Shown: positions 6,080 through 13,172 of the stretch, in pieces
Layout of the letters: every line of letters starts with the position of its first letter
How positions within the stretch are numbered: the first letter of the stretch is position 1
NCBI GenBank assembly: GCA_937888615.1
Contig: CALABZ010000095.1
Location: 1-17,719, forward strand
DNA length: 17,719 nt
Reading direction: 5' to 3'
Source: an uncultured Lentisphaeria bacterium
GTDB taxonomy: Bacteria; Verrucomicrobiota; Lentisphaeria; Victivallales; Victivallaceae
Notes under the pieces: generated by a model
Database searches by the model: none
Told to the model about the DNA's origin: nothing
The model's input: the letters and a program-made list of their open reading frames with translations, nothing else
Translations under genes and position numbers: made by a program

Positions 6080-7342
6080 ATGGAACAGGCCCCGAAATCG
6101 TTACGGTTGCATATTGGAATTTTCGGACGAACCAATGTCGGCAAATCAAGTTTGCTGAACTTTATTTCGGGGCAACCGACGGCGATCATTTCGCCCATCG
6201 CCGGTACCACCACCGACGTGGTCAGCAAGCCGATGGAGCTCCTGCCGCTGGGGCCGGTCGTTTTCCTGGATACCGCCGGGCTGGATGATATCAGTGAGCT
6301 GGGAACTGCCCGGCTTCGCAAAACGCATGGTGTTTTCGGCCAGGCGGACATTATCACCCTGGTTGCGGAGGCCGGACAATGGGGCGATACCGAAGCGCTG
6401 GTCGTCAAAGAAGCCAAATCGCGTAAAATCCCCTTGATCACCGTCATTAATAAATGTGATATCCAGGCACCAACCCCGGAATTTCTGGAAAAAGTCAAGG
6501 CCGAAACCGGCAGCACGGTGCTCACCACCTCAAGCAATGAGCCGGATTCACTTGATCATTTTCGCAATATTTACAAGCAGGCCCTGATTGAGTTTTGCCC
6601 GGAAGATTTTCTGAAACCACCGCCGCTGGTCGCCGATCTGGTGAAACCCGGCGAAACCGTGGTTCTGCTGATTCCCATCGACCTTCAGGCGCCGAAAGGC
6701 AGGCTGATCCTGCCGCAAGTCCACGCATTGCGCGACGCCCTCGACAACGATAACGTCGCGATCATGGTCAAGGAGTCGCGTTACCGCGAAGCGCTCGACA
6801 ACTTGAAGACCCCTGCGGCGCTGGCCGTGTGCGACTCACAGGTCGTTGACCTGATGGTGCGCGAAACGCCCCCCGAAATCACCTGTACCACATTCTCGAT
6901 CATTTTCGCCCGGCTGAAAGGCGACATGGCGGCAATGGCCGCCGGAACCGTCGCCATTGAGCGGTTGAAAAAACACGGCGGCAAGGTCTTGATCGCCGAA
7001 GCCTGTACCCATCATCCCACCGAGGACGATATCGGTCGGCTCAAGATTCCGCGTTGGCTGAGACGTTATACCGGACGTGACGATATCGAAGTGGACGTCT
7101 TTGCAGGGTGCAATTATCCGGAAGACTTGACCGGCTATTCGCTGGTAATTCATTGCGGAGCCTGCATGTTGAACCGCCGCGCGGTGTTGTCGCGGATTCA
7201 GCAGGCACATGCGGCCGGAGTGCCGGTTACCAACTATGGGATGTGCATTTCTTACTGCCAGGGGGTCTTGCGCAGAGTGTTGACCCCCTTCCCGGATGCA
7301 TTACGGGCGTTTGAAGAGGCTCAATCCTCTTCTTCTTTCTGA
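6080..7342 (+). CDS. hydF: [FeFe]-hydrogenase H-cluster maturation GTPase HydF
   Basis: A 420-aa HydF, the scaffold on which the 2Fe subcluster is assembled before delivery to [FeFe]-hydrogenase. The N-terminal GTPase domain has G1 GRTNVGKS (16-23), a TTTD G2, G3 DTAG (64-67) and G4 NKCD (124-127). A dimerisation domain follows, then a C-terminal iron-sulfur domain with the family motif C309-x-H311-x46-H358-C359-x2-C362. Length and motif spacing are typical. GAGGTG 5 bp before the ATG supports the start. The partners HydE, HydG and the hydrogenase are not in the window and should be elsewhere in the genome. The last codons (QSSSSF) overlap the opposing gene by 22 bp. Confidence 0.95.
   Translation: MEQAPKSLRLHIGIFGRTNVGKSSLLNFISGQPTAIISPIAGTTTDVVSKPMELLPLGPVVFLDTAGLDDISELGTARLRKTHGVFGQADIITLVAEAGQWGDTEALVVKEAKSRKIPLITVINKCDIQAPTPEFLEKVKAETGSTVLTTSSNEPDSLDHFRNIYKQALIEFCPEDFLKPPPLVADLVKPGETVVLLIPIDLQAPKGRLILPQVHALRDALDNDNVAIMVKESRYREALDNLKTPAALAVCDSQVVDLMVRETPPEITCTTFSIIFARLKGDMAAMAAGTVAIERLKKHGGKVLIAEACTHHPTEDDIGRLKIPRWLRRYTGRDDIEVDVFAGCNYPEDLTGYSLVIHCGACMLNRRAVLSRIQQAHAAGVPVTNYGMCISYCQGVLRRVLTPFPDALRAFEEAQSSSSF
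7313..7340 (+). terminator. Terminator-like hairpin inside the end of hydF
   Basis: GAAGAGG (7313-7319), the 6-nt loop CTCAAT, then CCTCTTC (7326-7332) form a perfect 7-bp stem followed by the T-rich TTCTTTCT, reaching the hydF TGA (7340-7342). It looks like a modest intrinsic terminator but would release RNA almost at the stop codon. The minus-strand side has no T-run. The repetitive coding sequence (Ser run on +, Glu run on -) may explain it by chance. Confidence 0.35.
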
Positions 7343-7938
7343 ATCTCCGCTTCGGCGGTCGCGGCCGCGGCTTCGAGATCGGACACATCAAGGGTGATCT
7401 GCGGCATGCAGCACCCGAGCACGATCGTAAAGATGCCGCCCGCGATCAGGAATATGCCAAACAGCCATAAAAAAGCGGCCAGCCCGGTAATCGGATGCGT
7501 CACGAACAAAATGCCGATGAGAAGGTTGATGACCGCCGACATGCCGATCAACGCCTTGGATGAACCGTTGCCCGGCGAAAACAACATGGCCAGTTGAATC
7601 CCGCCGCTGAGCAGGAACCATGCCGCGATAAACATCAGGACGGTCAATTGCGTTTCGCCCGGCATGAAAAATGCGAACAAGCCCAGGATAATCGTCAGGA
7701 TCGGATAAGCCCAGCGCATGGCGTTGCTGGTGGCCTTTTGGCGCGTGAACAACCCGCCGATGCCGTTAATGACCAGAATAACGCCGATTACCTGAACGAT
7801 TGTCTTGAGCATTGCCAGCGGACATACCAGCAACAATACCCCGAGCAGGGTGAACAACACTCCCCGGGAAATCATGACGGAACGCGACAAACCCCCCATG
7901 AAATTGAGCCCGATAACCGTGATTTTATTGTTTTCCAT
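7321..7938 (-). CDS. HdeD/DUF308-family six-helix membrane protein
   Basis: A 205-aa integral membrane protein with about six hydrophobic helices in residues 24-176, Gly-rich helix pairs (GVLFTLLGVLLLVCP, IGVILVINGIGGLF, GIFLIAGGIFTIVLG) and internal repetition typical of the HdeD/DUF308 family. Some family members aid acid resistance in enterobacteria; the role here is unknown. An acidic, Ala-rich tail (about 185-205) is probably cytoplasmic. I chose the ATG at 7938, preceded by AAAGGAG at 8 bp; the longer frame to 7989 would start upstream of the predicted transcription start. It is monocistronic, with its own promoter, and its end overlaps hydF by 22 bp. Confidence 0.8.
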   Translation of the reverse strand: MENNKITVIGLNFMGGLSRSVMISRGVLFTLLGVLLLVCPLAMLKTIVQVIGVILVINGIGGLFTRQKATSNAMRWAYPILTIILGLFAFFMPGETQLTVLMFIAAWFLLSGGIQLAMLFSPGNGSSKALIGMSAVINLLIGILFVTHPITGLAAFLWLFGIFLIAGGIFTIVLGCCMPQITLDVSDLEAAAATAEAEIQKEEED

Positions 7939-7967
7939 ACAGCCGTCTCCTTTGTTGTCGATGTTCA

Positions 7968-7996
7968 AAGATACTGCGGGTCCGGTCAATTGTCAA
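7968..7996 (-). promoter_or_regulatory. Promoter of the HdeD-like gene
   Basis: On the minus strand: perfect -35 TTGACA (7996-7991), a 17-bp spacer and -10 TATCTT (7973-7968). The expected transcription start near 7961 gives a leader of about 23 nt carrying AAAGGAG before the ATG at 7938. Confidence 0.7.
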
Positions 7997-8071
7997 TCCA
8001 TAAAGCGTATATCCCATATTTTTTTTGATCCGTGTTTCAGGAAAATTTCGCGGGACTGTCGCGGAATTGAT

Positions 8072-8100
8072 TTGTATTTTGCCGAATCCGCGAATATATT
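8072..8100 (+). promoter_or_regulatory. Probable promoter of the lepB-mazG operon
   Basis: TTGTAT (8072-8077), a 17-bp spacer and TATATT (8095-8100). The expected transcription start near 8107 gives a leader of about 18 nt before the ATG at 8125. The -35 is only a partial match. It diverges from the HdeD-like gene's promoter about 80 bp away. Confidence 0.5.
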
Positions 8101-8124
8101 CCAGCATAGGACAGAGCGAAAATA

Positions 8125-8667
8125 ATGAACGGATATAAATTCGATTTATTTTTATATAGACTGAAAGCCATCTTCATTCCGGAGTCATTCCGGGAATTTT
8201 TCATGCCCCGGATTACCACGGCCTATCTGGCCCGGGTGGCGGTTTTGTGTATTTTCTGTCTGGTATTTTTCGGCATATTTTTCACGCCCGCCCTGATCCG
8301 GGGCGGCAGCATGGAGCCTACTTACAACAGCCTTGGCGTCAATTTGGTCAACCGTTTCAAATTCCGGCATAAAGAGCCCCGGCGAGGCGATATCGTGGTC
8401 ATCCGTTACGACGACCGCATCATGTACCTGAAACGGATCGTCGGCCTGCCCGGCGAAACCGTTGAGTTCAGGAACGGCAAACTCTACATCAACGGCAAAC
8501 CCCTTGACGAACCTTACGTCAAATACCAGTGCGATTGGAAACTCGAACCGCGTCAGGTCGATTCCGGATATTACTACGTGGTCGGCGACAACCGTTCGCA
8601 ACCGATTCGCCAACATAAATTCGGGCGTGTTTCGCGCCGCCGCATCATAGGAGCCCCTTTATGGTAA
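8125..8667 (+). CDS. lepB: Signal peptidase I with a variant box E
   Basis: A 180-aa type I signal peptidase, which cleaves signal peptides on the outer face of the cytoplasmic membrane. One N-terminal membrane helix (about 33-54) is followed by the catalytic serine in GGSMEPT (S62) and the general-base lysine in YLKRIVGLPGE (K103). Box E begins normally (GDN 154-156, then R157), but the usual SxDSR is replaced: P160, R162 and H164 stand where E. coli LepB has Ser278, Asp280 and Arg282. The protein is compact, lacking the large insert of E. coli LepB. No strong ribosome binding site precedes the ATG. Its stop overlaps the next start by 7 bp. Confidence 0.9.
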   Translation: MNGYKFDLFLYRLKAIFIPESFREFFMPRITTAYLARVAVLCIFCLVFFGIFFTPALIRGGSMEPTYNSLGVNLVNRFKFRHKEPRRGDIVVIRYDDRIMYLKRIVGLPGETVEFRNGKLYINGKPLDEPYVKYQCDWKLEPRQVDSGYYYVVGDNRSQPIRQHKFGRVSRRRIIGAPLW

Positions 8668-9173
8668 GAAAAATCAGGATCGTTATTTTGCTGTTGATTA
8701 TGATCGCCGCCGCCATCGGCGCGTGGTATTTTTTTGCGGACACGGAGAGCGATGAAGCCCACCTGCGCCGCGTTCTTTCCGAAATCGTTCTGAATATCAC
8801 GAAACGAGACGGCGACGGCACCACCAGCAACCTGATTCACTCCAAGGCGTTGCCCGGTTATTTCACCTCGCCGTGTCATGTCAGCCTCGGCGGCTATGTG
8901 GACAGCGGCGACTTCACCTCGGAAAGCATCACCAACAATTCCATGCGTATTCGTTCCATGTTCAGGAGTTTAAGTCCCGCCATCAAAGACCTGTACCTCG
9001 AAATCGCCCCGGACGGCAAGACCGCCACCGCCGATTTTGCCGCTTCGATCCGGGGCGTGTTGAACAATGGCGAAGAAGCGGAAGGAATTCGTGACCTCCG
9101 TTGTAAAATGGTCAAGCAAGACGGCAAATGGAAGGTCGGCGCCGTCAATATCCGGGAAGTATTGGAAAAATAA
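8661..9173 (+). CDS. Membrane-anchored unknown protein, possibly NTF2-like
   Basis: A 170-aa protein with an N-terminal hydrophobic segment (about 5-26) preceded by basic residues, acting as a signal anchor or uncleaved signal; there is no lipobox cysteine. The soluble part begins with a helical stretch (DEAHLRRVLSEIVLNITKRD) and ends in beta-like segments with a GKWKVGAVNI block, a pattern seen in NTF2/SnoaL-like folds; this fold guess is weak. Its ATG overlaps the last 7 bp of lepB (ATGGTAA), so the two are translationally coupled, and mazG starts 22 bp after its stop. Function unknown; a periplasmic location fits its anchor and neighbour. Confidence 0.7.
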   Translation: MVRKIRIVILLLIMIAAAIGAWYFFADTESDEAHLRRVLSEIVLNITKRDGDGTTSNLIHSKALPGYFTSPCHVSLGGYVDSGDFTSESITNNSMRIRSMFRSLSPAIKDLYLEIAPDGKTATADFAASIRGVLNNGEEAEGIRDLRCKMVKQDGKWKVGAVNIREVLEK

Positions 9174-9195
9174 AAACGAAAGAGCATATACGATT

Positions 9196-10008
9196 ATGAC
9201 TATGACTATGGAAACCAGAGAACATCATTATCCCCTCACCGCCGAAGGATTGGTGGAAATCCTGCGCACCCTTCGCGCACCCGACGGTTGTCCGTGGGAC
9301 CGCAAACAGACCTACGAATCCCTGAAAAGCACACTTGCCGAGGAAACCGCCGAACTGCTCGACGCCGTGGATGACCAGAATTATCCGCACATGCGCGAGG
9401 AGCTCGGGGATGTGATGATGAACCTGGCGTTTTTCGCCGTCATCGCCGAAGAACGCGGCGATTTCACGTTTCACGACGCCATGCGCGAAATCATCGCCAA
9501 GATGATCCGCCGCCATCCCCATGTTTTCGCCGACGCCGACGCGGGAGATTCCGACGACGTTATCGAAATCTGGGAAGCGGTCAAAAAACAGGAGCACCAC
9601 CCGGAACGGAAGTCGGTTCTCGACGGCATCCCGCGCAACTTATCCGGTCTGCTTCAGGCGGAGAAACTCCAGAAGAAAGCAGCAAAATACGGTTTCGACT
9701 GGGAGAGCCAGGAACAGATCGTCGATAAAATCGAGGAAGAACTCCAGGAAATCAAAGAAGCCATGCATCGGAGCGACGACGCCGATATTAACGATGAGAT
9801 CGGAGACCTGCTGTTCGCCGTGGTCAACCTGGCCCGTTTCCGCAAACAGGGAACGTCGGAGGATCTCTTACAGGGGACGATCCGTAAATTTTCCTACCGT
9901 TTCCGCTACCTCGAACGCAAACTGACCGAACAGGGCATTTCGCTTGACAACGCCACCATCGACCAGATGGAAGCGCTCTGGCAGGAAGCCAAACACGTCA
10001 ATCAATAA
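9196..10008 (+). CDS. mazG: Nucleoside triphosphate pyrophosphohydrolase MazG
   Basis: A 270-aa tandem-domain MazG, which hydrolyses NTPs and dNTPs to the monophosphate plus pyrophosphate as a house-cleaning or stress-modulating enzyme. The first domain has the hallmark LRAPDGCPWDRKQTYESL followed by EExxE (49-53) and ExxD (69-72) magnesium ligands. The second repeats the layout with EExxE (181-185) and ExxD (201-204). Length matches the E. coli protein (263 aa). Three closely spaced in-frame ATGs (9196, 9202, 9208) leave a small start uncertainty; the open frame back to 9067 lies inside the preceding gene. It is last in the lepB operon and overlaps the opposing ABC gene by 11 bp. No mazEF toxin pair is present. 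Confidence 0.93.
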   Translation: MTMTMETREHHYPLTAEGLVEILRTLRAPDGCPWDRKQTYESLKSTLAEETAELLDAVDDQNYPHMREELGDVMMNLAFFAVIAEERGDFTFHDAMREIIAKMIRRHPHVFADADAGDSDDVIEIWEAVKKQEHHPERKSVLDGIPRNLSGLLQAEKLQKKAAKYGFDWESQEQIVDKIEEELQEIKEAMHRSDDADINDEIGDLLFAVVNLARFRKQGTSEDLLQGTIRKFSYRFRYLERKLTEQGISLDNATIDQMEALWQEAKHVNQ

Positions 10009-10795
10009 CCGGCCAGAACCGTCCGGAACGGCTCTGCTGGAGCCGAATGTCCATTTCGAATGCGGTTTTCAGGTTTTCTTCGGTAATCAACTCTTCGCGT
10101 GAACCGCAGCCGATGATTTCGCCGTGTTTCAGGATAATCCCGCGGGTGAACACCGGCAGGATGTCCTCGATCCGCTGGGTGATAAAAATGATCGTCGGAG
10201 CATCCGGGGCTGTGGCGAACTGGGCAATGGTGTCGAGCAGGTATTCCCGCCCTTTCATGTCCAGATGAACGCAGGCTTCGTCAAGGATCATCAGCTTCGG
10301 GCGTGTCATCAGCGCCCGGCAGATCAGTACCTTGATCTGTTCGCCGGAGGAGAGCAGCGGAATCCGGCGGTTGGCGATATGTTCACAGTACAGAGCGCGC
10401 ATCGCGGTCAGAGCCTCTTCGCGCTCCTGTTCAGAGACCTTGCGAAAAAGTCCGAGCGTGCCTTCGATCCCGGTCAGCACGATATCGAGCGCGGTCCAGT
10501 CGCCGGTGGCGGTGTATTGCTGCATGAACGGGGAAACCCAGGCGATATCGCGCCGCAGTTCAATCAGGTTGGTCTGCCCGTAGGTATGGCCCATGACCCG
10601 GACTTTGGCGCCGAAAAGCGGCCAGACGAATCCCATCATTGTTTTGACTAGGGTGGTTTTGCCGGCGCCGTTGGCTCCGAGGATGAAGTTGTGTTCGCCC
10701 TGCGGGACGTGCCAGGAGAGATTTTTCAGGATAACATTGCCGTCCAGCCGGACGTTGACATTTTCGAGCTCGACGGCCCATTTTTCATTGTTCAT
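9998..10795 (-). CDS. ABC transporter ATP-binding protein (YlmA/ModF-like)
   Basis: A 265-aa ABC ATPase resembling the YlmA/ModF (COG1119) group in its GEHNFILGANGAGKTTL start, the ELRRDIAWVSPFMQ Q-loop segment and the DILPVFTRGIILKHGEII end. It has Walker A G40-T47, Q-loop Q92/Q93, a signature LSSGE at 158-162 (usual LSGGQ), and Walker B LMILDE at 178-183 with catalytic E183. The H-loop position is Gln207 (FITQRIEDI) instead of the near-invariant His. No permease gene adjoins, so it may pair with a distant permease or act in another process. Its ATG overlaps the stop of the 148-aa gene (ATGA), so it is third in a coupled operon. Confidence 0.88.
   Translation of the reverse strand: MNNEKWAVELENVNVRLDGNVILKNLSWHVPQGEHNFILGANGAGKTTLVKTMMGFVWPLFGAKVRVMGHTYGQTNLIELRRDIAWVSPFMQQYTATGDWTALDIVLTGIEGTLGLFRKVSEQEREEALTAMRALYCEHIANRRIPLLSSGEQIKVLICRALMTRPKLMILDEACVHLDMKGREYLLDTIAQFATAPDAPTIIFITQRIEDILPVFTRGIILKHGEIIGCGSREELITEENLKTAFEMDIRLQQSRSGRFWPVID
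10029..10045. other. Inverted repeat after the mazG / ABC convergent ends
   Basis: CGGCTC (10029-10034), a 5-nt loop, then GAGCCG (10040-10045) give a perfect 6-bp stem 20 bp past the mazG stop, inside the ABC gene 3' coding end. No T-run follows. It is a candidate RNA 3'-end structure for mazG, with low certainty. Confidence 0.25.
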
Positions 10796-11238
10796 AACCG
10801 GTAATACTCTATTTTATTTTTCTTGCGTTCTTTTGCCTCGGTCTCACCGATCAGGCGCTGGTTGGCGCAGTCATACCAGGCGGTTCGCGAAATATCGTCC
10901 GTCGTCCGGTAGACCCGCCCCGAGGCGGAATCATAAATCCATGTGTATTCGCTGTCCCAGAAAGCCGCCTGATAGCCGTCGTTCCGGAACGAGTAATAAA
11001 TCATTATGTACGGGATTTCCTTGCGTGCGACATCATTTACATTCCAGCCGGACGGATATTTGCCGTCCTTCTTTTTCATTTTCAGGACGTAATCGTTGAG
11101 CGGGGCGAAAGCCGCCACCGCGGGGGTTTCCGGTTCGAACGGGTTCCAGTCGTTTTCACCCTTGAAATAAAGCGCGGCAACGCCGACAGCCAGCACCGCC
11201 AGCATCGCGGCGATCATCAAAACATTTTTCAACTTCAT
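10792..11238 (-). CDS. Membrane-anchored 148-aa unknown protein
   Basis: A 148-aa protein of unknown family. MKLKN followed by a hydrophobic segment (about 6-24) is a signal anchor or signal peptide without a lipobox. The exported part is rich in aromatic residues (YIMIYYSFRND, FWDSEYTWIYD) and holds a YDSASGRVYRTTDD turn, suggesting a small beta-rich domain. I chose the ATG at 11238, which overlaps the CPBP gene stop (ATGA) and has GGGGGG 6 bp upstream; the open frame to 11451 lies inside the CPBP gene. It sits between a membrane protease and an ABC ATPase, coupled to both, so a shared envelope function is likely but cannot be named. Confidence 0.75.
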   Translation of the reverse strand: MKLKNVLMIAAMLAVLAVGVAALYFKGENDWNPFEPETPAVAAFAPLNDYVLKMKKKDGKYPSGWNVNDVARKEIPYIMIYYSFRNDGYQAAFWDSEYTWIYDSASGRVYRTTDDISRTAWYDCANQRLIGETEAKERKKNKIEYYRL

Positions 11239-11978
11239 GCTTTTCCCCCCAGATAATATTTCATAAAGACAAGGGCTGTTATCGCAAATATGTTGTTGGT
11301 CATATGCATGATAATCGCCGGATAAAGGGATTTCTGCCATACGTACATCAATTGGAATCCGACGCCCAGCATGATCAGCCCCGGGAGATTTTTCAGGTCG
11401 GCATGAATCAGCCCGAATGCCAGCGAGGTGACGACCAGCGCCGGAATCCACGAAATCCTGGGCGCCATGAAACCGAAAAGTACACGCCGGAAAAAAATCT
11501 CCTCCACAACCGGTGCCACCAGAATGGCGGTCACCGCCAACAGGACGATCCCCGGAGCATTCATATTAAGAACCATCTGTTCTACTTGATTCAAGCCATC
11601 CAGGTCAAACCCGAATGCCCGTGCGATTTCGCAGTAGCTCGCCTGGACTCCGGCTGTCAGGAGGATCATCAGGATACCGGCGGGAATGCCGATTTTCAGG
11701 TAAATCATTTTCCACTCGCCCAGCTCGAGCACTTCCGGCAGCGGCTTGCCGCCATACAGGAACGCCAGCGTCGCGGCCCCCAGCCCGAGTTGTGAAAATA
11801 AGCTCACCGCTACCGGAAATTCCGGGATCAAGACACAACGAGGCAGCAACGCTCCCAGCGCCAGCGGCAGCATCAGGAAAAAAAAGAGCAACGCTCCACC
11901 TCCGCCGATGAAGCCGCGCTTTAAGCTTTCCTTATATGGCAAACAGCGTATTTCGCTGTTAAAAATGATCTTTTCCAT
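11235..11978 (-). CDS. CPBP family intramembrane glutamic endopeptidase
   Basis: A 247-aa multi-helix membrane protein of the CPBP/Abi (Rce1-like) family. The three family motifs are intact: E159-E160-x3-R164, FxxxH at F188-H192, and H225-x3-N229 (HMTNN). Related eukaryotic Rce1 cleaves prenylated CaaX proteins; bacterial members are less defined, and some serve in bacteriocin immunity or secretion. It is first in a three-gene operon with a 148-aa anchored protein and an ABC ATPase. No bacteriocin-like peptide gene was found nearby. The leader lacks a clear Shine-Dalgarno (CGAAAATA before the ATG). Start at 11978 fits the length and the promoter at 12015-12043. Confidence 0.9.
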   Translation of the reverse strand: MEKIIFNSEIRCLPYKESLKRGFIGGGGALLFFFLMLPLALGALLPRCVLIPEFPVAVSLFSQLGLGAATLAFLYGGKPLPEVLELGEWKMIYLKIGIPAGILMILLTAGVQASYCEIARAFGFDLDGLNQVEQMVLNMNAPGIVLLAVTAILVAPVVEEIFFRRVLFGFMAPRISWIPALVVTSLAFGLIHADLKNLPGLIMLGVGFQLMYVWQKSLYPAIIMHMTNNIFAITALVFMKYYLGGKA

Positions 11979-12014
11979 TATTTTCGAGTTTGTAATTCAA
12001 TCAATATTTGCTAA

Positions 12015-12043
12015 AGTATACATCAGTTGGAGGGCTTTTGCAA
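12015..12043 (-). promoter_or_regulatory. Promoter of the CPBP operon
   Basis: On the minus strand: -35 TTGCAA (12043-12038), a 17-bp spacer and -10 TATACT (12020-12015). The expected transcript starts near 12008, a leader of about 30 nt. The -35 lies inside a perfect 10-bp palindrome TTTTGCAAAA (12036-12045), which could be an operator half. Confidence 0.55.
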
Positions 12044-12068
12044 AAAAAATTTGCGTTCAAATGCAAAA
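12036..12068. repeat. TTTTGCA...TGCAAAA inverted repeat between divergent operons
   Basis: The palindrome TTTTGCAAAA (12036-12045) overlaps the CPBP -35. A further inverted arm TGCAAAA (12062-12068) lies 26 bp from the first TTTTGCA. The group sits upstream of both the CPBP and moxR operons and may bind a regulator. AT-rich composition makes chance occurrence plausible. Confidence 0.3.
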
Positions 12069-12098
12069 TTTACAGAACTTTTATATTCGGTGTTGGTC

Positions 12099-12104
12099 TA
12101 TAAT
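12099..12104 (+). promoter_or_regulatory. Candidate -10 box of the moxR operon
   Basis: A perfect TATAAT at 12099-12104 with an expected transcription start near 12111, giving a leader of about 25 nt with GAGAGG (12125-12130) before the moxR ATG. The DNA 16-18 bp upstream (AACTTT region) does not match a -35, so an activator may be needed. Confidence 0.45.
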
Positions 12105-12135
12105 CAACATAACGTGAAAATCCAGAGAGGTAACT

Positions 12136-13158
12136 ATGCAACAACAAGACATTCAGGAACTGCAGAACAAAATTCGTGAAGTATCGGCTTTCATCGGTCC
12201 CCTGCGGACGGAAATCGGCCGGGTCATCGTGGGCCAGCAGTATCTGGTCGATCGCCTGATCCTGTCTCTGATCGCAGACGGGCATGTCCTTGTCGAAGGG
12301 GTTCCCGGTCTGGCCAAAACCCTGGCGATCAAGACGCTGGCTCAAAGCATCTCCGGTTCATTCTCCCGCATTCAGTTCACCCCGGACCTGCTCCCCGCCG
12401 ACGTGATCGGTACCCGGATTTACAACGCCGACACCCATGAATTCACCACCAAGCACGGCCCGGTTTTCGCCAATGTCGTGCTGGCCGACGAAATCAACCG
12501 CGCCCCCGCCAAGGTCCAGAGCGCCCTCCTCGAAGCCATGCAGGAACGCCAAACCACCATCGCGGGCGAAACCATGCCCATGCCTCACCCATTCCTGGTC
12601 ATGGCCACCCAGAATCCGATTGAACAGGAAGGCACCTACCCGCTTCCCGAAGCCCAGGTGGACCGTTTCATGTTCAAGCTCAAGATTGATTATCCGAAGC
12701 GCGATGAAGAACGCATGATCATCGAACGCATGGCGCATCCCGAGATCAAACTCGAATCACTGGCCGTCACTTCACTTGACAATATCATCGAAGCCCGGCA
12801 ATGGCTTGACAAGGTGTATGTGGACGAAAAAATCATCGAATATATCCTCGATATCGTTATTTCCACCCGTACCGCCTGCCACGAAGAACTGTCCAGACGC
12901 CAGTCCGGCGCCAACCTCGGACAGTTGGCGAACCTGATCGACTACGGGGCTTCCCCGCGTGCGGCTATCGCCATGACGCTGGCGGCGAAAGGCTATGCGT
13001 TCATGGAAGGACGCGGCTATGTCGTGCCGCAGGACGTCAAGGAAGTTGCCCCGGACGTGCTTCGCCATCGTATCATGGTTTCCTACGAAGCTGAAGCCGA
13101 AAACATGAACTCCGATACGATCATAAAGATGATCCTGGACGAGCTTCATACGCCGTAA
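12136..13158 (+). CDS. moxR: MoxR family AAA+ ATPase
   Basis: A 340-aa MoxR-type AAA+ ATPase, a chaperone-like regulator that typically works with VWA-domain proteins. Walker A GVPGLAKT is at 55-62 and Walker B VVLADEIN at 114-121, followed by the family signature NRAPAKVQSALLEAMQE. The sensor region ATQNPIEQEGTYPLPEAQ and the lid domain (C-terminal third) are both present. GAGAGG 5 bp before the ATG supports the start. It heads a four-gene operon with DUF58, a two-TM protein and a VWA protein, the standard MoxR/Bat arrangement; the next gene starts 14 bp downstream with its own AGGAG site. The target complex in this organism is unknown. Confidence 0.95.
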   Translation: MQQQDIQELQNKIREVSAFIGPLRTEIGRVIVGQQYLVDRLILSLIADGHVLVEGVPGLAKTLAIKTLAQSISGSFSRIQFTPDLLPADVIGTRIYNADTHEFTTKHGPVFANVVLADEINRAPAKVQSALLEAMQERQTTIAGETMPMPHPFLVMATQNPIEQEGTYPLPEAQVDRFMFKLKIDYPKRDEERMIIERMAHPEIKLESLAVTSLDNIIEARQWLDKVYVDEKIIEYILDIVISTRTACHEELSRRQSGANLGQLANLIDYGASPRAAIAMTLAAKGYAFMEGRGYVVPQDVKEVAPDVLRHRIMVSYEAEAENMNSDTIIKMILDELHTP

Positions 13159-13172
13159 AGGAGAACCCCGCC

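Noticed and set aside
7939..7989. Longer N-terminus for the HdeD-like protein
   Set aside because: It starts upstream of the predicted transcription start; AAAGGAG supports the ATG at 7938.
9067..9195. Longer MazG starting at 9067
   Set aside because: The added part lies inside the preceding anchored-protein gene and does not resemble MazG; the ATG at 9196 gives the usual length.
9196..10008. MazG as part of a toxin-antitoxin or phage-defence island
   Set aside because: No mazE/mazF or defence gene is nearby; the tandem-domain MazG is a common housekeeping enzyme.
11239..11451. Longer N-terminus for the 148-aa protein
   Set aside because: It would overlap the CPBP protease gene out of frame, and would bury the signal anchor in the middle of the protein.
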